From positions 107,494 to 171,493 of the forward strand of contig DQGD01000001.1 in the NCBI GenBank assembly GCA_003533505.1: a DNA stretch of 64,000 nt, read 5' to 3'. The stretch is from Clostridiales bacterium (GTDB lineage Bacteria; Bacillota; Clostridia; Christensenellales; Pumilibacteraceae). A program made the translations under genes and the position numbers. Positions 57,462 to 64,000 of this stretch are shown piece after piece. The first letter of the stretch is position 1. Each line of letters starts with the position of its first letter. Under the pieces are notes generated by a model. That model worked only from the letters and a program-made list of their open reading frames with translations. It had not been told where the DNA came from and searched no databases.

Positions 57462-58082
57462 TTACTTGGAATACAACTCGATGATAAGCTGCTCGTTAAT
57501 GTTAAGGTCAATGTCCTCACGCTTCGGGTTGTCGAGAATTTTGCCGGTAAAGTTTTCGGTGTCGAACTCGACCCACTTCGGCATAACAATCTTGGCGCCG
57601 CGAAGCTCTTTGAACAAAGCGTTCTCCTTCTTGTTTTCCTTAACCGCGATAACGTCGCCGGGCTTTACCTGATAGCTCGGAATGTCGACGGTCTTGCCGT
57701 TGACGGTGATGTGACCGTGGTTGACGACCTGACGGCTCTGAGCGCGGCTGGAGCCGATACCCATGCGGTAAACGACGTTGTCAAGACGCTTCTCGATGAG
57801 CGCGAGCATGTTCTCGCCGGTGACGCCGTTAAGGCGCTCTGCCTCTTCGTAGTAAGCGCGGAACTGCTTTTCGAGCAGTCCGTAAGCGCGTTTAACCTTC
57901 TGCTTCTCGCGAAGCTGTACGTTGTATTCGGACGCTTTCTTTCTCGTAACGCCGTGCATGCCGGGAGCTACGGGACGGCGGTCCATCGCGCACTTCTTGG
58001 TGGAGCAACGCTCGCCCTTAAGGAACAATTTTGCGCCCTCGCGTCTGCAAAGTTTGCAATCTGCGTTAGTATATTTAGCCAT
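57462..58082 (-). CDS. rpsD: 30S ribosomal protein S4
   Basis: A 206-residue S4: zinc-type N-terminus ([18 protein letters not shown] with four Cys) and S4 RNA-binding domain ([40 protein letters not shown]). It initiates 30S assembly. Unlike B. subtilis, where rpsD is elsewhere, it lies in the alpha operon, as in E. coli and many clostridia, where S4 can repress the operon by binding its leader. Confidence 0.98.
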   Translation of the reverse strand: MAKYTNADCKLCRREGAKLFLKGERCSTKKCAMDRRPVAPGMHGVTRKKASEYNVQLREKQKVKRAYGLLEKQFRAYYEEAERLNGVTGENMLALIEKRLDNVVYRMGIGSSRAQSRQVVNHGHITVNGKTVDIPSYQVKPGDVIAVKENKKENALFKELRGAKIVMPKWVEFDTENFTGKILDNPKREDIDLNINEQLIIELYSK

Positions 58083-58097
58083 TGTCTGTTTCTCCTA

Positions 58098-58484
58098 TTA
58101 TACTCTTCTGCGCTTGGGGGGACGGCAACCGTTGTGCGGAATAGGCGACACGTCGGTAATAGCCGTGACTGCGATGCCCACGGTCTCAAGCGCGCGAATC
58201 GTGGATTCACGTCCCGAGCCCGGTCCCTTTACGAACACTTCGACCGAACGGATACCGTGCTCTTTGGCGACGGCAGCCGCCTTTTCGCATGCCTGCTGAG
58301 CGGCAAACGGGGTGCTCTTTCTCGAGCCTCTGAAGCCGAGCGCGCCGGCGCTGCAAGCGGAGATGGCGTTACCCTGCTCGTCGGTGAAGGTGATAAGCGT
58401 GTTGTTGAACGACGCGTTGATATGCACCTGACCCTTGTCGATATTTTTGGTTATTCTCTTCTTAGTAGTTTTCTTAACTGCCAT
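58098..58484 (-). CDS. rpsK: 30S ribosomal protein S11
   Basis: A 128-residue S11 with [40 protein letters not shown] and the C-terminal [18 protein letters not shown]. It forms the platform side of the 30S mRNA exit channel. 17 bp after rpsM. Confidence 0.98.
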   Translation of the reverse strand: MAVKKTTKKRITKNIDKGQVHINASFNNTLITFTDEQGNAISACSAGALGFRGSRKSTPFAAQQACEKAAAVAKEHGIRSVEVFVKGPGSGRESTIRALETVGIAVTAITDVSPIPHNGCRPPKRRRV

Positions 58485-58501
58485 AGTAGTTACACTCCCG
58501 A

Positions 58502-58879
58502 TTACTTCGTCGCTTTCTTAGCGCGTCCGACCGTGCGCTTCGGTCCCTTACGGGTGCGCGCGTTCTGCTTGGTGCTCTGACCGCGAACGGGCAGACCCTT
58601 ACGATGTCTTACGCCGCGATAGCAGCCGATTTCCATAAGGCGCTTGATGTTGAGCGCAACTTCACGGTGAAGGTCGCCTTCGACGACGACGTTATGCTCG
58701 ATGTAGTTACGGAGCGCGTTTTCCTGCTCTTCGGTGAGGTCCTTGACGCGGACGTCGGGGCTGACACCGGTTTCCTGTAAAATCTTGTTCGCCAAGGGAC
58801 GACCGATACCGTAGATGTAGGTAAGACCGATTTCTACGCGTTTCTCTCTCGGCAAATCAATACCAGCAATTCTTGCCAC
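58502..58879 (-). CDS. rpsM: 30S ribosomal protein S13
   Basis: A 125-residue S13 with [20 protein letters not shown], the helix-two-turn-helix and C-terminal basic tail [20 protein letters not shown]. It bridges the 30S head and the 50S subunit. It starts with GTG at 58879 behind an AAAGGAG ribosome-binding site. First gene after the 265-bp gap in the superoperon. Confidence 0.98.
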   Translation of the reverse strand: MARIAGIDLPREKRVEIGLTYIYGIGRPLANKILQETGVSPDVRVKDLTEEQENALRNYIEHNVVVEGDLHREVALNIKRLMEIGCYRGVRHRKGLPVRGQSTKQNARTRKGPKRTVGRAKKATK

Positions 58880-59144
58880 TGTTTTGACTCCTTTGATTTT
58901 TTAAGATAATTGTGTGTGTTTATATGGAAACGAACGGCAATCGCGAGCTATGGAATGTTAGCCGCAAACGCCCTGTTCGCGTTTGTTTTCTATATTGATT
59001 TTCGTGTGGAAAGAAGCGGAAACCATGCTCTTATCGGCGCAAGCCGCGAGCGCGCGCTCCGTTCTCCGCACATGCGGAAACCGCGCAATAGCCCGACAGC
59101 CCGAACGGATTTCCGTTTGGGCTAGCGGGATTAACGCGCGTTTA
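58880..59144 (-). other. Untranslated gap between rpmJ and rpsM with a strong hairpin
   Basis: 265 bp without a gene inside an otherwise tightly packed operon. At 59098-59123 there is a 12-bp near-perfect inverted repeat (AGCCCGAACGGA / TCCGTTTGGGCT, one G-U pair), and at 59075-59088 a second palindrome TCCGCA-CA-TGCGGA. No T-run follows on the minus strand, so it is not a plain terminator. I saw no convincing promoter. Confidence 0.6.
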
Positions 59145-59261
59145 TTAACCTTGTCTTTGTTTGTGGTTGGGGTACTTGGAGCAAATAACCATAACCTTGC
59201 CGTGGCGCTTGATGACCTTGCATTTATCGCACATAGGCTTAACAGAAGATCTGACTTTCAT
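59145..59261 (-). CDS. rpmJ: 50S ribosomal protein L36
   Basis: A 38-residue L36: [38 protein letters not shown]. The zinc ligands Cys11, Cys14, Cys27 and His33 are kept (C+ type). It follows infA by 11 bp, the conserved order infA-rpmJ-rpsM. Confidence 0.97.
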   Translation of the reverse strand: MKVRSSVKPMCDKCKVIKRHGKVMVICSKYPNHKQRQG

Positions 59262-59272
59262 GATGGACTCCT

Positions 59273-59494
59273 TTAATTTTTGTTTCTGTAAGTGATTCTC
59301 CCCTTGGTAATATCGTAAGGCGACATTTCTATCTTTACGGTATCTCCCTCGAGAATCTTGATGTAGTGCATTCTGATTTTTCCGGAAATGGTGCAGGTAA
59401 CGATGTGTCCGTTGGACAATTTTACCTTGAACATTGCGTTACGCAAGCATTCTACTACCGTTCCTTCGGCTTCGATATTATCGTCTTTCGGCAT
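59273..59494 (-). CDS. infA: Translation initiation factor IF-1
   Basis: A 73-residue OB-fold protein ([52 protein letters not shown]). It binds the 30S A site during initiation. Its start overlaps the end of the KOW-protein gene by 40 bp. Confidence 0.98.
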   Translation of the reverse strand: MPKDDNIEAEGTVVECLRNAMFKVKLSNGHIVTCTISGKIRMHYIKILEGDTVKIEMSPYDITKGRITYRNKN

Positions 59495-59730
59495 ACGCCC
59501 TCCTGAATCGACTTAACGATTTTCTCCACGGCTTTGTCGGTAAGCTTCGCCGGCAACTCGCCCTCGCGAAGCACCTTGAGATGTTTGACTCTTTTCAGTT
59601 TCGGATTGTCGAGCTTACGGTATCTGCCGTCGACGACGAAAACAAAATCCTCGCCTGCTTTCGACGCGACAACGTACACTCTGTCGGTATCGTGTCCTTT
59701 AAGACTCTTTACGATATATCCTTCCTGCAA
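59455..59730 (-). CDS. KOW-domain RNA-binding protein (L14e-like)
   Basis: A 91-residue protein with an N-terminal KOW/SH3-like domain ([39 protein letters not shown]) and a helical C-terminus ([20 protein letters not shown]). Small KOW proteins occur between map and infA in many Firmicutes and are thought to bind RNA, possibly the ribosome. Start taken as TTG 59730 with GGTGGG upstream; this is uncertain, because the frame is open to 59772. Its role is unproved. Confidence 0.82.
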   Translation of the reverse strand: MQEGYIVKSLKGHDTDRVYVVASKAGEDFVFVVDGRYRKLDNPKLKRVKHLKVLREGELPAKLTDKAVEKIVKSIQEGVCRKTIISKPKER

Positions 59731-59836
59731 AACGCACCCACCTTGTAAACCGCAAATATTATTATAACACAACCTATACCGTTTTGTAAAGTGTTTTACG
59801 GGGTTATTTTTTTACCGCCGGGGCTAAAAACTGCCT

Positions 59837-60583
59837 TTACAGGGTTAAAATCTCGGGCTCGCCGTCGCCGACGAGAATTGTGTTTTCATAGTGTGCGCTC
59901 GGCTTGCCGTCCAGCGTTCTGCACGTCCAGCCGTCGCCCTTGTCGATGAACACCTTGAACGTTCCCATATTGACCATGGGCTCGACTGCGAGCGTATAGC
60001 CCTTTTTCAGCATTACGCCCGTTCCCGGTGCGCCGAAGTTGGGTATCGACGGGTCCTCGTGGACGCGTCTGCCGATGCCGTGCCCGGTCATTACGCGAAC
60101 GACCGAAAAACCGTTGCTTTCGACGTAGGACTGTATCGCGTGCGACAGGTCGCCGAGGCGTCTGCCTGCATGCGCGTTTTTAATGCCCTCGAAAAAACTC
60201 TGACGCGTAACGTCGATAAGCCGTTGCTTCTCCTCGCTGATTTTGCCGACTGCGAAAGTTCTTGCGGCGTCGCCGTTGAAGCCGCCGTAGGCAGCGCCCA
60301 CGTCGATGCTCACGATTTCGCCCTCGTTAAGCTTTCTTGCCGACGGAATACCGTGAACGACTATGTCGTCGACGGAGATGCAAGCGGAAGCCGGGAAGCC
60401 GTACAAATGCTTAAAGTTCGGCGTGCCTCCCTGCGACCTTATAAAGTCCTCGATTATCGCGTCGAGCTCTGCCGTGGACACCCCGGGCACGACGTACTTC
60501 TCAATCATCTTGAGAACGTTGCCGGTGATACGGCACGCTACGCGCATTTTTTCGAGGTCCGCGTCGCTTTTTACGGTTATCAT
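59837..60583 (-). CDS. map: Methionine aminopeptidase, type I
   Basis: A 248-residue enzyme that removes the N-terminal methionine of nascent proteins. Metal ligands Asp94, Asp105, His168, Glu201 and Glu233 and substrate-side His77 are visible (SIDVGAAYGGFNGDAARTF, TGHGIGR, EPMVN). No N-terminal zinc-finger extension. The start overlaps the adk stop by one base (TAATG), so it is translationally coupled. Confidence 0.97.
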   Translation of the reverse strand: MITVKSDADLEKMRVACRITGNVLKMIEKYVVPGVSTAELDAIIEDFIRSQGGTPNFKHLYGFPASACISVDDIVVHGIPSARKLNEGEIVSIDVGAAYGGFNGDAARTFAVGKISEEKQRLIDVTRQSFFEGIKNAHAGRRLGDLSHAIQSYVESNGFSVVRVMTGHGIGRRVHEDPSIPNFGAPGTGVMLKKGYTLAVEPMVNMGTFKVFIDKGDGWTCRTLDGKPSAHYENTILVGDGEPEILTL

Positions 60584-61200
60584 TATTTAAGCGCCTCGGT
60601 AATCTCTTTGAATACTTCTTCGATTTTGTTCATGCCGTTGACGGTCACGAGCTTGCCCTGCTTTTCGTAATAGTCGATGAGCGGAGCTGTGGACGCGGTG
60701 TAGACGTTGAGGCGATTAGCCACGGTTTCGGGCTTGTCGTCGTCGCGGTGCATAAGCTTGCCGCCGCACTTATCGCAGTCCTCGTCCTTTTTTGTAGAAA
60801 CGTGGTAGCTTTCGCCGCACTTCGAGCACACGCGTCTGCCGGTAAGGCGGTCGGAAAGCGCGCCGAGGTCGACGTCGATATTGATTACGGTGTCGATGTT
60901 CGCTATCTTATCGAGAGCTTCGGCTTGCGCGAGATTGCGCGGAAAGCCGTCGAGAAGGTATCCGTTCTTTGCGTCATCCTCCATGAGACGGAGTCTGACG
61001 ATTTCCACGGTAACCTCGTCGGGAACGAGTTGACCCTTGTCGATATACGACTTGGCGGTAACGCCGATAGGAGTTTGCTCTTTGATATTCTTTCTGAAGA
61101 TGTCGCCGGTGGAAATGTGCGGAATGCCGTACTTTTCGGCGATGCGTACTGCCTGAGTGCCTTTACCTGCGCCGGGTGCGCCCAACAAAATCAAATTCAT
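60583..61200 (-). CDS. adk: Adenylate kinase
   Basis: A 205-residue enzyme: P-loop GAPGAGKGTQ at residues 7-16, NMP-binding ISTGDIFRKNI, and a LID domain with a zinc site (CSKCGESYHV and CDKCGGKL), typical of Firmicutes. It catalyses ATP + AMP = 2 ADP. A 118-bp gap separates it from secY. Confidence 0.98.
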   Translation of the reverse strand: MNLILLGAPGAGKGTQAVRIAEKYGIPHISTGDIFRKNIKEQTPIGVTAKSYIDKGQLVPDEVTVEIVRLRLMEDDAKNGYLLDGFPRNLAQAEALDKIANIDTVINIDVDLGALSDRLTGRRVCSKCGESYHVSTKKDEDCDKCGGKLMHRDDDKPETVANRLNVYTASTAPLIDYYEKQGKLVTVNGMNKIEEVFKEITEALK

Positions 61201-61318
61201 AGTTCGTCCTTTTTTCCGACTGAAGCCACGCTCCGCCGTTTACATCAGGCTACCCTGCCGTTTTCGGCAACGAGCCCGCGGAAAACGCGCGGAACGCGGC
61301 TTAGCTCGGATAATTCTT

Positions 61319-62620
61319 TTACTTTAAGAAACCCTTATACTGCTTCATCATCATCTGGCTTTCGAGCTGCTTGTCGAATTCGAGAGCAACCGACACGACG
61401 ATTAGCATACCGGTGGCACTGAGCGCGTTAACGAGCGTGGAGTCGAGCACCAGCGAGAAGATAAGCGACGGAACGATTGCGATGAACGCGAGGTAAATCG
61501 CACCGAACAGCGTTACTCTCTTGGAGATTCTGACCAGATACTCGTAGGTAGGCTTGCCGGGTCTGATGCCGGGAATGAAGCCGCCGTACTGCTGAATGTT
61601 GCGAGCGACCTCCTCGGGGTTGAACTGAATCTGCGCATAGAAGTAGCAGAAGAACAGAATGAGAAGACCGACGCACACGCTGTAGATAGGCGTACCGCTG
61701 CCGAGCCACTTGACCCACCATGCGTAGAAGGCGCTCTGAGGAGCGACCATTTGCGCGATGAGCTGGGGAAAGGTTATGATTGCGGTTGCGAAGATGATGG
61801 GGAGAACGCCGCTGGCGTTGACTTTGAGCGGAATATAGGTGCTCTGTCCGCCGTACTGCTTTCTGCCCTTGATTTGCTTTGCGTACTGCACGGGAATCTT
61901 GCGCTCGGCAAGGTCCACGAACACGATAAGCGCGAAGATGACGATAACCATTAAGACGAAGCCGAGGAGCTCCCAGATAGCGGTCTGGCTGCCGCCGAAC
62001 GCTTCGCCGAACTTAGCGACGATTGCGAGACCCGCGCTTGCGAGGATACCGACGAAGATGAGGAGCGAAATACCGTTGCCCATGCCGTTCTCGGTGATGC
62101 GCTCGCCCAGCCAAAGGGTGAACATAGCGCCTGCGATGAGCATGACGGCAACGAAGATGCCGACCATCCACTTTTCGGTGAGCAGTCCGCTGAAGATGGC
62201 GGTTTCCAGCCCGTCCTGATTAGCCCAGCTGACGGTAATCGCAGCCGCCTGAGCGATAGCGAGAATCAGCGTGGCAAATCTCGTGATTTTAGTGAGTTTT
62301 TTTCTGCCCTCACCGCCCTGCTTGGAAAGTCTTTCCAGCGACGGAATAGCGACGGTGAGAAGCTGAATGATGATGGAAGCGTTAATGTAGGGGGAAATGC
62401 CTATTGCGAGGAACGCGCCGTTAGCGAGCGCGCCGCCCGTAATGGAGGACAACAGCGTGAGCAAAGAGTCGCTCGCGGTGACGGAGCTGTTTACAGCCGC
62501 GCTGATGCCGGGGACGGGAAGCCAGCAGCCGATGCGATACACGAAGAGCAAAGCGAGCGTAATGAGCATCTTCTTTCTGACGTCCTTGTTCTTGAAAGCA
62601 TTTGCCAACGTATGGAACAT
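61319..62620 (-). CDS. secY: Protein translocase subunit SecY
   Basis: A 433-residue membrane protein with ten transmembrane segments, the channel of the Sec translocon. Diagnostic parts are LPVPGISAAVNSS, SPYINASIIIQLL, GERITENGMGNGISLLIF, and KQIKGRKQYGGQSTYIPLKV in the large cytoplasmic loop that contacts SecA and ribosome. The start overlaps the rplO stop by one base. Confidence 0.98.
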   Translation of the reverse strand: MFHTLANAFKNKDVRKKMLITLALLFVYRIGCWLPVPGISAAVNSSVTASDSLLTLLSSITGGALANGAFLAIGISPYINASIIIQLLTVAIPSLERLSKQGGEGRKKLTKITRFATLILAIAQAAAITVSWANQDGLETAIFSGLLTEKWMVGIFVAVMLIAGAMFTLWLGERITENGMGNGISLLIFVGILASAGLAIVAKFGEAFGGSQTAIWELLGFVLMVIVIFALIVFVDLAERKIPVQYAKQIKGRKQYGGQSTYIPLKVNASGVLPIIFATAIITFPQLIAQMVAPQSAFYAWWVKWLGSGTPIYSVCVGLLILFFCYFYAQIQFNPEEVARNIQQYGGFIPGIRPGKPTYEYLVRISKRVTLFGAIYLAFIAIVPSLIFSLVLDSTLVNALSATGMLIVVSVALEFDKQLESQMMMKQYKGFLK

Positions 62621-63063
62621 TATAACACCTCTACTTTTCCACCAATCTTTTCAATTTTCTCAATAGCGGATTTGGAGAATTTGTTTGCCTTTACGGTAAG
62701 CTTCTTGGTGAGCTCGCCGTTCCCCAGCACCTTAAGTCCGTAGGCTTCGATTTTGGAAAGCACGCCTGCCTCCAAAAGCAGCTCCGCGGTAATCACGGTG
62801 CCGTCCTCAAAGTCGTTAAGACGCTCGAGGTTGACAACGGAGTAAACCTTTTTCCAATTGTTGTCGAAGCCGGTCTTGGGCAAACGACGCGCGAGCGGCA
62901 TCTGACCGCCTTCAAAGCCGATACGGACTCCGCCGCCGCTTCTAGCCCACTGACCTTTGTGCCCCTTGCCGCTGGTTTTGCCGAGACCGCTTCCGATACC
63001 TCTGCCGAGGCGTTTTGCGGAAGTTCTTGCTCCGACGGCGGGACTAAGTTCATGAATTTTCAT
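62620..63063 (-). CDS. rplO: 50S ribosomal protein L15
   Basis: A 147-residue L15 with [20 protein letters not shown], the Gly-rich [20 protein letters not shown] and [20 protein letters not shown] at the C-terminus. It lies in the core of the 50S subunit. Two bp after rpmD. Confidence 0.98.
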   Translation of the reverse strand: MKIHELSPAVGARTSAKRLGRGIGSGLGKTSGKGHKGQWARSGGGVRIGFEGGQMPLARRLPKTGFDNNWKKVYSVVNLERLNDFEDGTVITAELLLEAGVLSKIEAYGLKVLGNGELTKKLTVKANKFSKSAIEKIEKIGGKVEVL

Positions 63064-63065
63064 AA

Positions 63066-63266
63066 TTATGCCTCCACGGGTTCGACCTTAACGAGGTGCT
63101 TGACGACGAAAATCATACCGCGGATAGCGGCGTTATCCTCGTGAATCGCGCTGGAACGAATCTTGTGAAGTCCCAAAGCCTGTACGGTCTTCTTTTGCTT
63201 TTCAAGGCAGCCGATGGTGCTCTTGACAAGCGTTACCTTAATTTTGCCGTTAGTATTGTTAGCCAT
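63066..63266 (-). CDS. rpmD: 50S ribosomal protein L30
   Basis: A 66-residue L30 with [20 protein letters not shown] and [20 protein letters not shown], ending [11 protein letters not shown]. Nine bp after rpsE. Confidence 0.97.
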   Translation of the reverse strand: MANNTNGKIKVTLVKSTIGCLEKQKKTVQALGLHKIRSSAIHEDNAAIRGMIFVVKHLVKVEPVEA

Positions 63267-63275
63267 AACTTACAC

Positions 63276-63788
63276 CTACCCTAAAATCTCTTCTACGGTC
63301 TTACCGCGGAGAGCGGCGACCTGTTCGGGCGTGCGAAGGCTCTTGAGTCCTTCGAGCGTAGCCTTGACGCAGTTGATGGGGTTACGCGAGCCATAGGTCT
63401 TGGTGGTGATGTTCTTGATACCCGCAAGCTCTACGACCGAACGAGCCGAGCTGCCTGCGATAACGCCGGTGCCCTCGGGAGCCGGCTTTAAGAGCACGGA
63501 GCTCTTTCCGAACTGACCGATGGCTTCGTGTGGAATGGTGTTTCCGTCCATTGCGACCTTGATGAGGCTTCTGCGAGCCAAAAGCTCCGCCTTCTTGATA
63601 GCCTCGGGAACCTCGGCAGCCTTAGCCGCGCCGATACCCACGCTGCCCTTGCCGTCGCCGACGACTACGAGCGCGGAAAAACGCATATTCCTGCCGCCCT
63701 TAACGACCTTGGTGATACGATTTACCGCAACAAGCTTGCTGGAAAAACCGTCGTCGGGCTTAACTTCTTCACGTTCTCTTCTTGCCAT
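63276..63788 (-). CDS. rpsE: 30S ribosomal protein S5
   Basis: A 170-residue S5: the double-stranded RNA-binding domain ([40 protein letters not shown]) and the S5 C-terminal domain ([20 protein letters not shown]). It contributes to decoding accuracy and mRNA unwinding. 17 bp after rplR, with GGAGG before its ATG. Confidence 0.98.
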   Translation of the reverse strand: MARREREEVKPDDGFSSKLVAVNRITKVVKGGRNMRFSALVVVGDGKGSVGIGAAKAAEVPEAIKKAELLARRSLIKVAMDGNTIPHEAIGQFGKSSVLLKPAPEGTGVIAGSSARSVVELAGIKNITTKTYGSRNPINCVKATLEGLKSLRTPEQVAALRGKTVEEILG

Positions 63789-63805
63789 GATGAATGAACC
63801 TCCTA

Positions 63806-64000
63806 TTAGAATTTAAGTCCGGCTTCTCTTGCGGCTTCCGCAAGTGCCTTTACGCGTCCGGTGTAGAGGTAGCCGCCTCTGTCGAACACGACGGTGGTGA
63901 TACCCTTCTCGAGCGCCTTCTTCGCAACGTCCGCGCCGACCTTTTCCGCAGCCTGAACCTTGGTGAGTCCGTTGACGTCCATACCCTTGGCGATGGTGGA
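63806..64000 (-). CDS. rplR: 50S ribosomal protein L18 (5' end beyond the window)
   Basis: The C-terminal 64 residues of L18: [40 protein letters not shown] and [20 protein letters not shown], then GLKF and stop. L18 binds 5S rRNA. The start lies beyond the right edge. The place before rpsE is the conserved spc-operon order. Confidence 0.96.
   Translation of the reverse strand, partial: STIAKGMDVNGLTKVQAAEKVGADVAKKALEKGITTVVFDRGGYLYTGRVKALAEAAREAGLKF

Noticed and set aside
1..64000. tRNA, rRNA, transposase, integrase or phage genes
   Set aside because: Gaps between genes were read on both strands for T-loop and acceptor patterns and the frames for recombinase motifs; none was found. A covariance-model scan would be the decisive test.

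Overview
The window looks like the chromosome of a spore-forming, anaerobic, carbohydrate-using Clostridia-type Firmicute. The evidence is spoIIID, spoVG and yabP/yabQ-like sporulation genes, a DivIC-type divisome gene, a peroxide-defence operon made of rubrerythrin, rubredoxin and a BFD ferredoxin, a Gram-positive zinc-type adenylate kinase, and several large lipoproteins and glycosidases typical of gut commensals. GC content is moderate to high (impression only) and codon use looks uniform. I cannot name the species. No tRNA, rRNA, CRISPR array, transposase, phage or toxin-antitoxin gene is visible.

1-20 kb: a truncated SPFH/zinc-ribbon protein, a GH43-like glycosidase, spoIIID, araD, a MATE exporter, spoVG, then a long leftward operon potR?-potA-potB-potC-potD-mnmG (polyamine uptake plus tRNA wobble modification). 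Divergent from it are divIC-ppx and a 30-residue Lys/Ala-rich peptide gene with its own promoter. These are followed by an InlB-repeat lipoprotein, tex, the yabP-yabQ pair and a sugar-phosphate isomerase-like gene.

20-34 kb: a compact operon perR-rbr-bfd-rd, read leftward from a sigma-A-type promoter with a near-consensus Fur/PerR box over its start. Next come a 1434-residue BspA-like leucine-rich-repeat lipoprotein with a decayed relic of a similar gene upstream, a GH27 alpha-galactosidase coupled to a small zinc-ribbon gene, a glycerophosphodiesterase, a Cys/Pro-rich protein, an unknown lipoprotein, the rpsF-ssb-rpsR operon, and a medium-chain dehydrogenase that lacks the usual catalytic-zinc ligands.

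34-44.7 kb: a 2009-residue lipoprotein with a GH43 catalytic domain and many accessory domains, then a PhnP-like metallo-hydrolase, truA and the ECF vitamin/metal transporter module ecfT-ecfA2-ecfA1. ecfA1 appears to be transcribed without a leader.

45-55 kb: a block mostly on the + strand that separates ecfA1 from rplQ, which are neighbours in many Firmicutes. It holds an orphan ParA, an AraC regulator, a 1685-residue repeat-built lipoprotein, a small XRE regulator, cytidine deaminase and a drug-type ABC exporter. A cluster of intergenic repeats lies at its right border.

55.9-64 kb: the end of the spc/alpha ribosomal-protein superoperon read leftward (rplR, rpsE, rpmD, rplO, secY, adk, map, a KOW protein, infA, rpmJ, rpsM, rpsK, rpsD, rpoA, rplQ). 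A 265-bp gap with a strong hairpin precedes rpsM.

The strongest candidates for undescribed biology are the four-unit 1685-residue lipoprotein and its surrounding island, the zinc-less dehydrogenase, the leaderless transcripts, the Lys/Ala-rich peptide and the Cys/Pro-rich protein.
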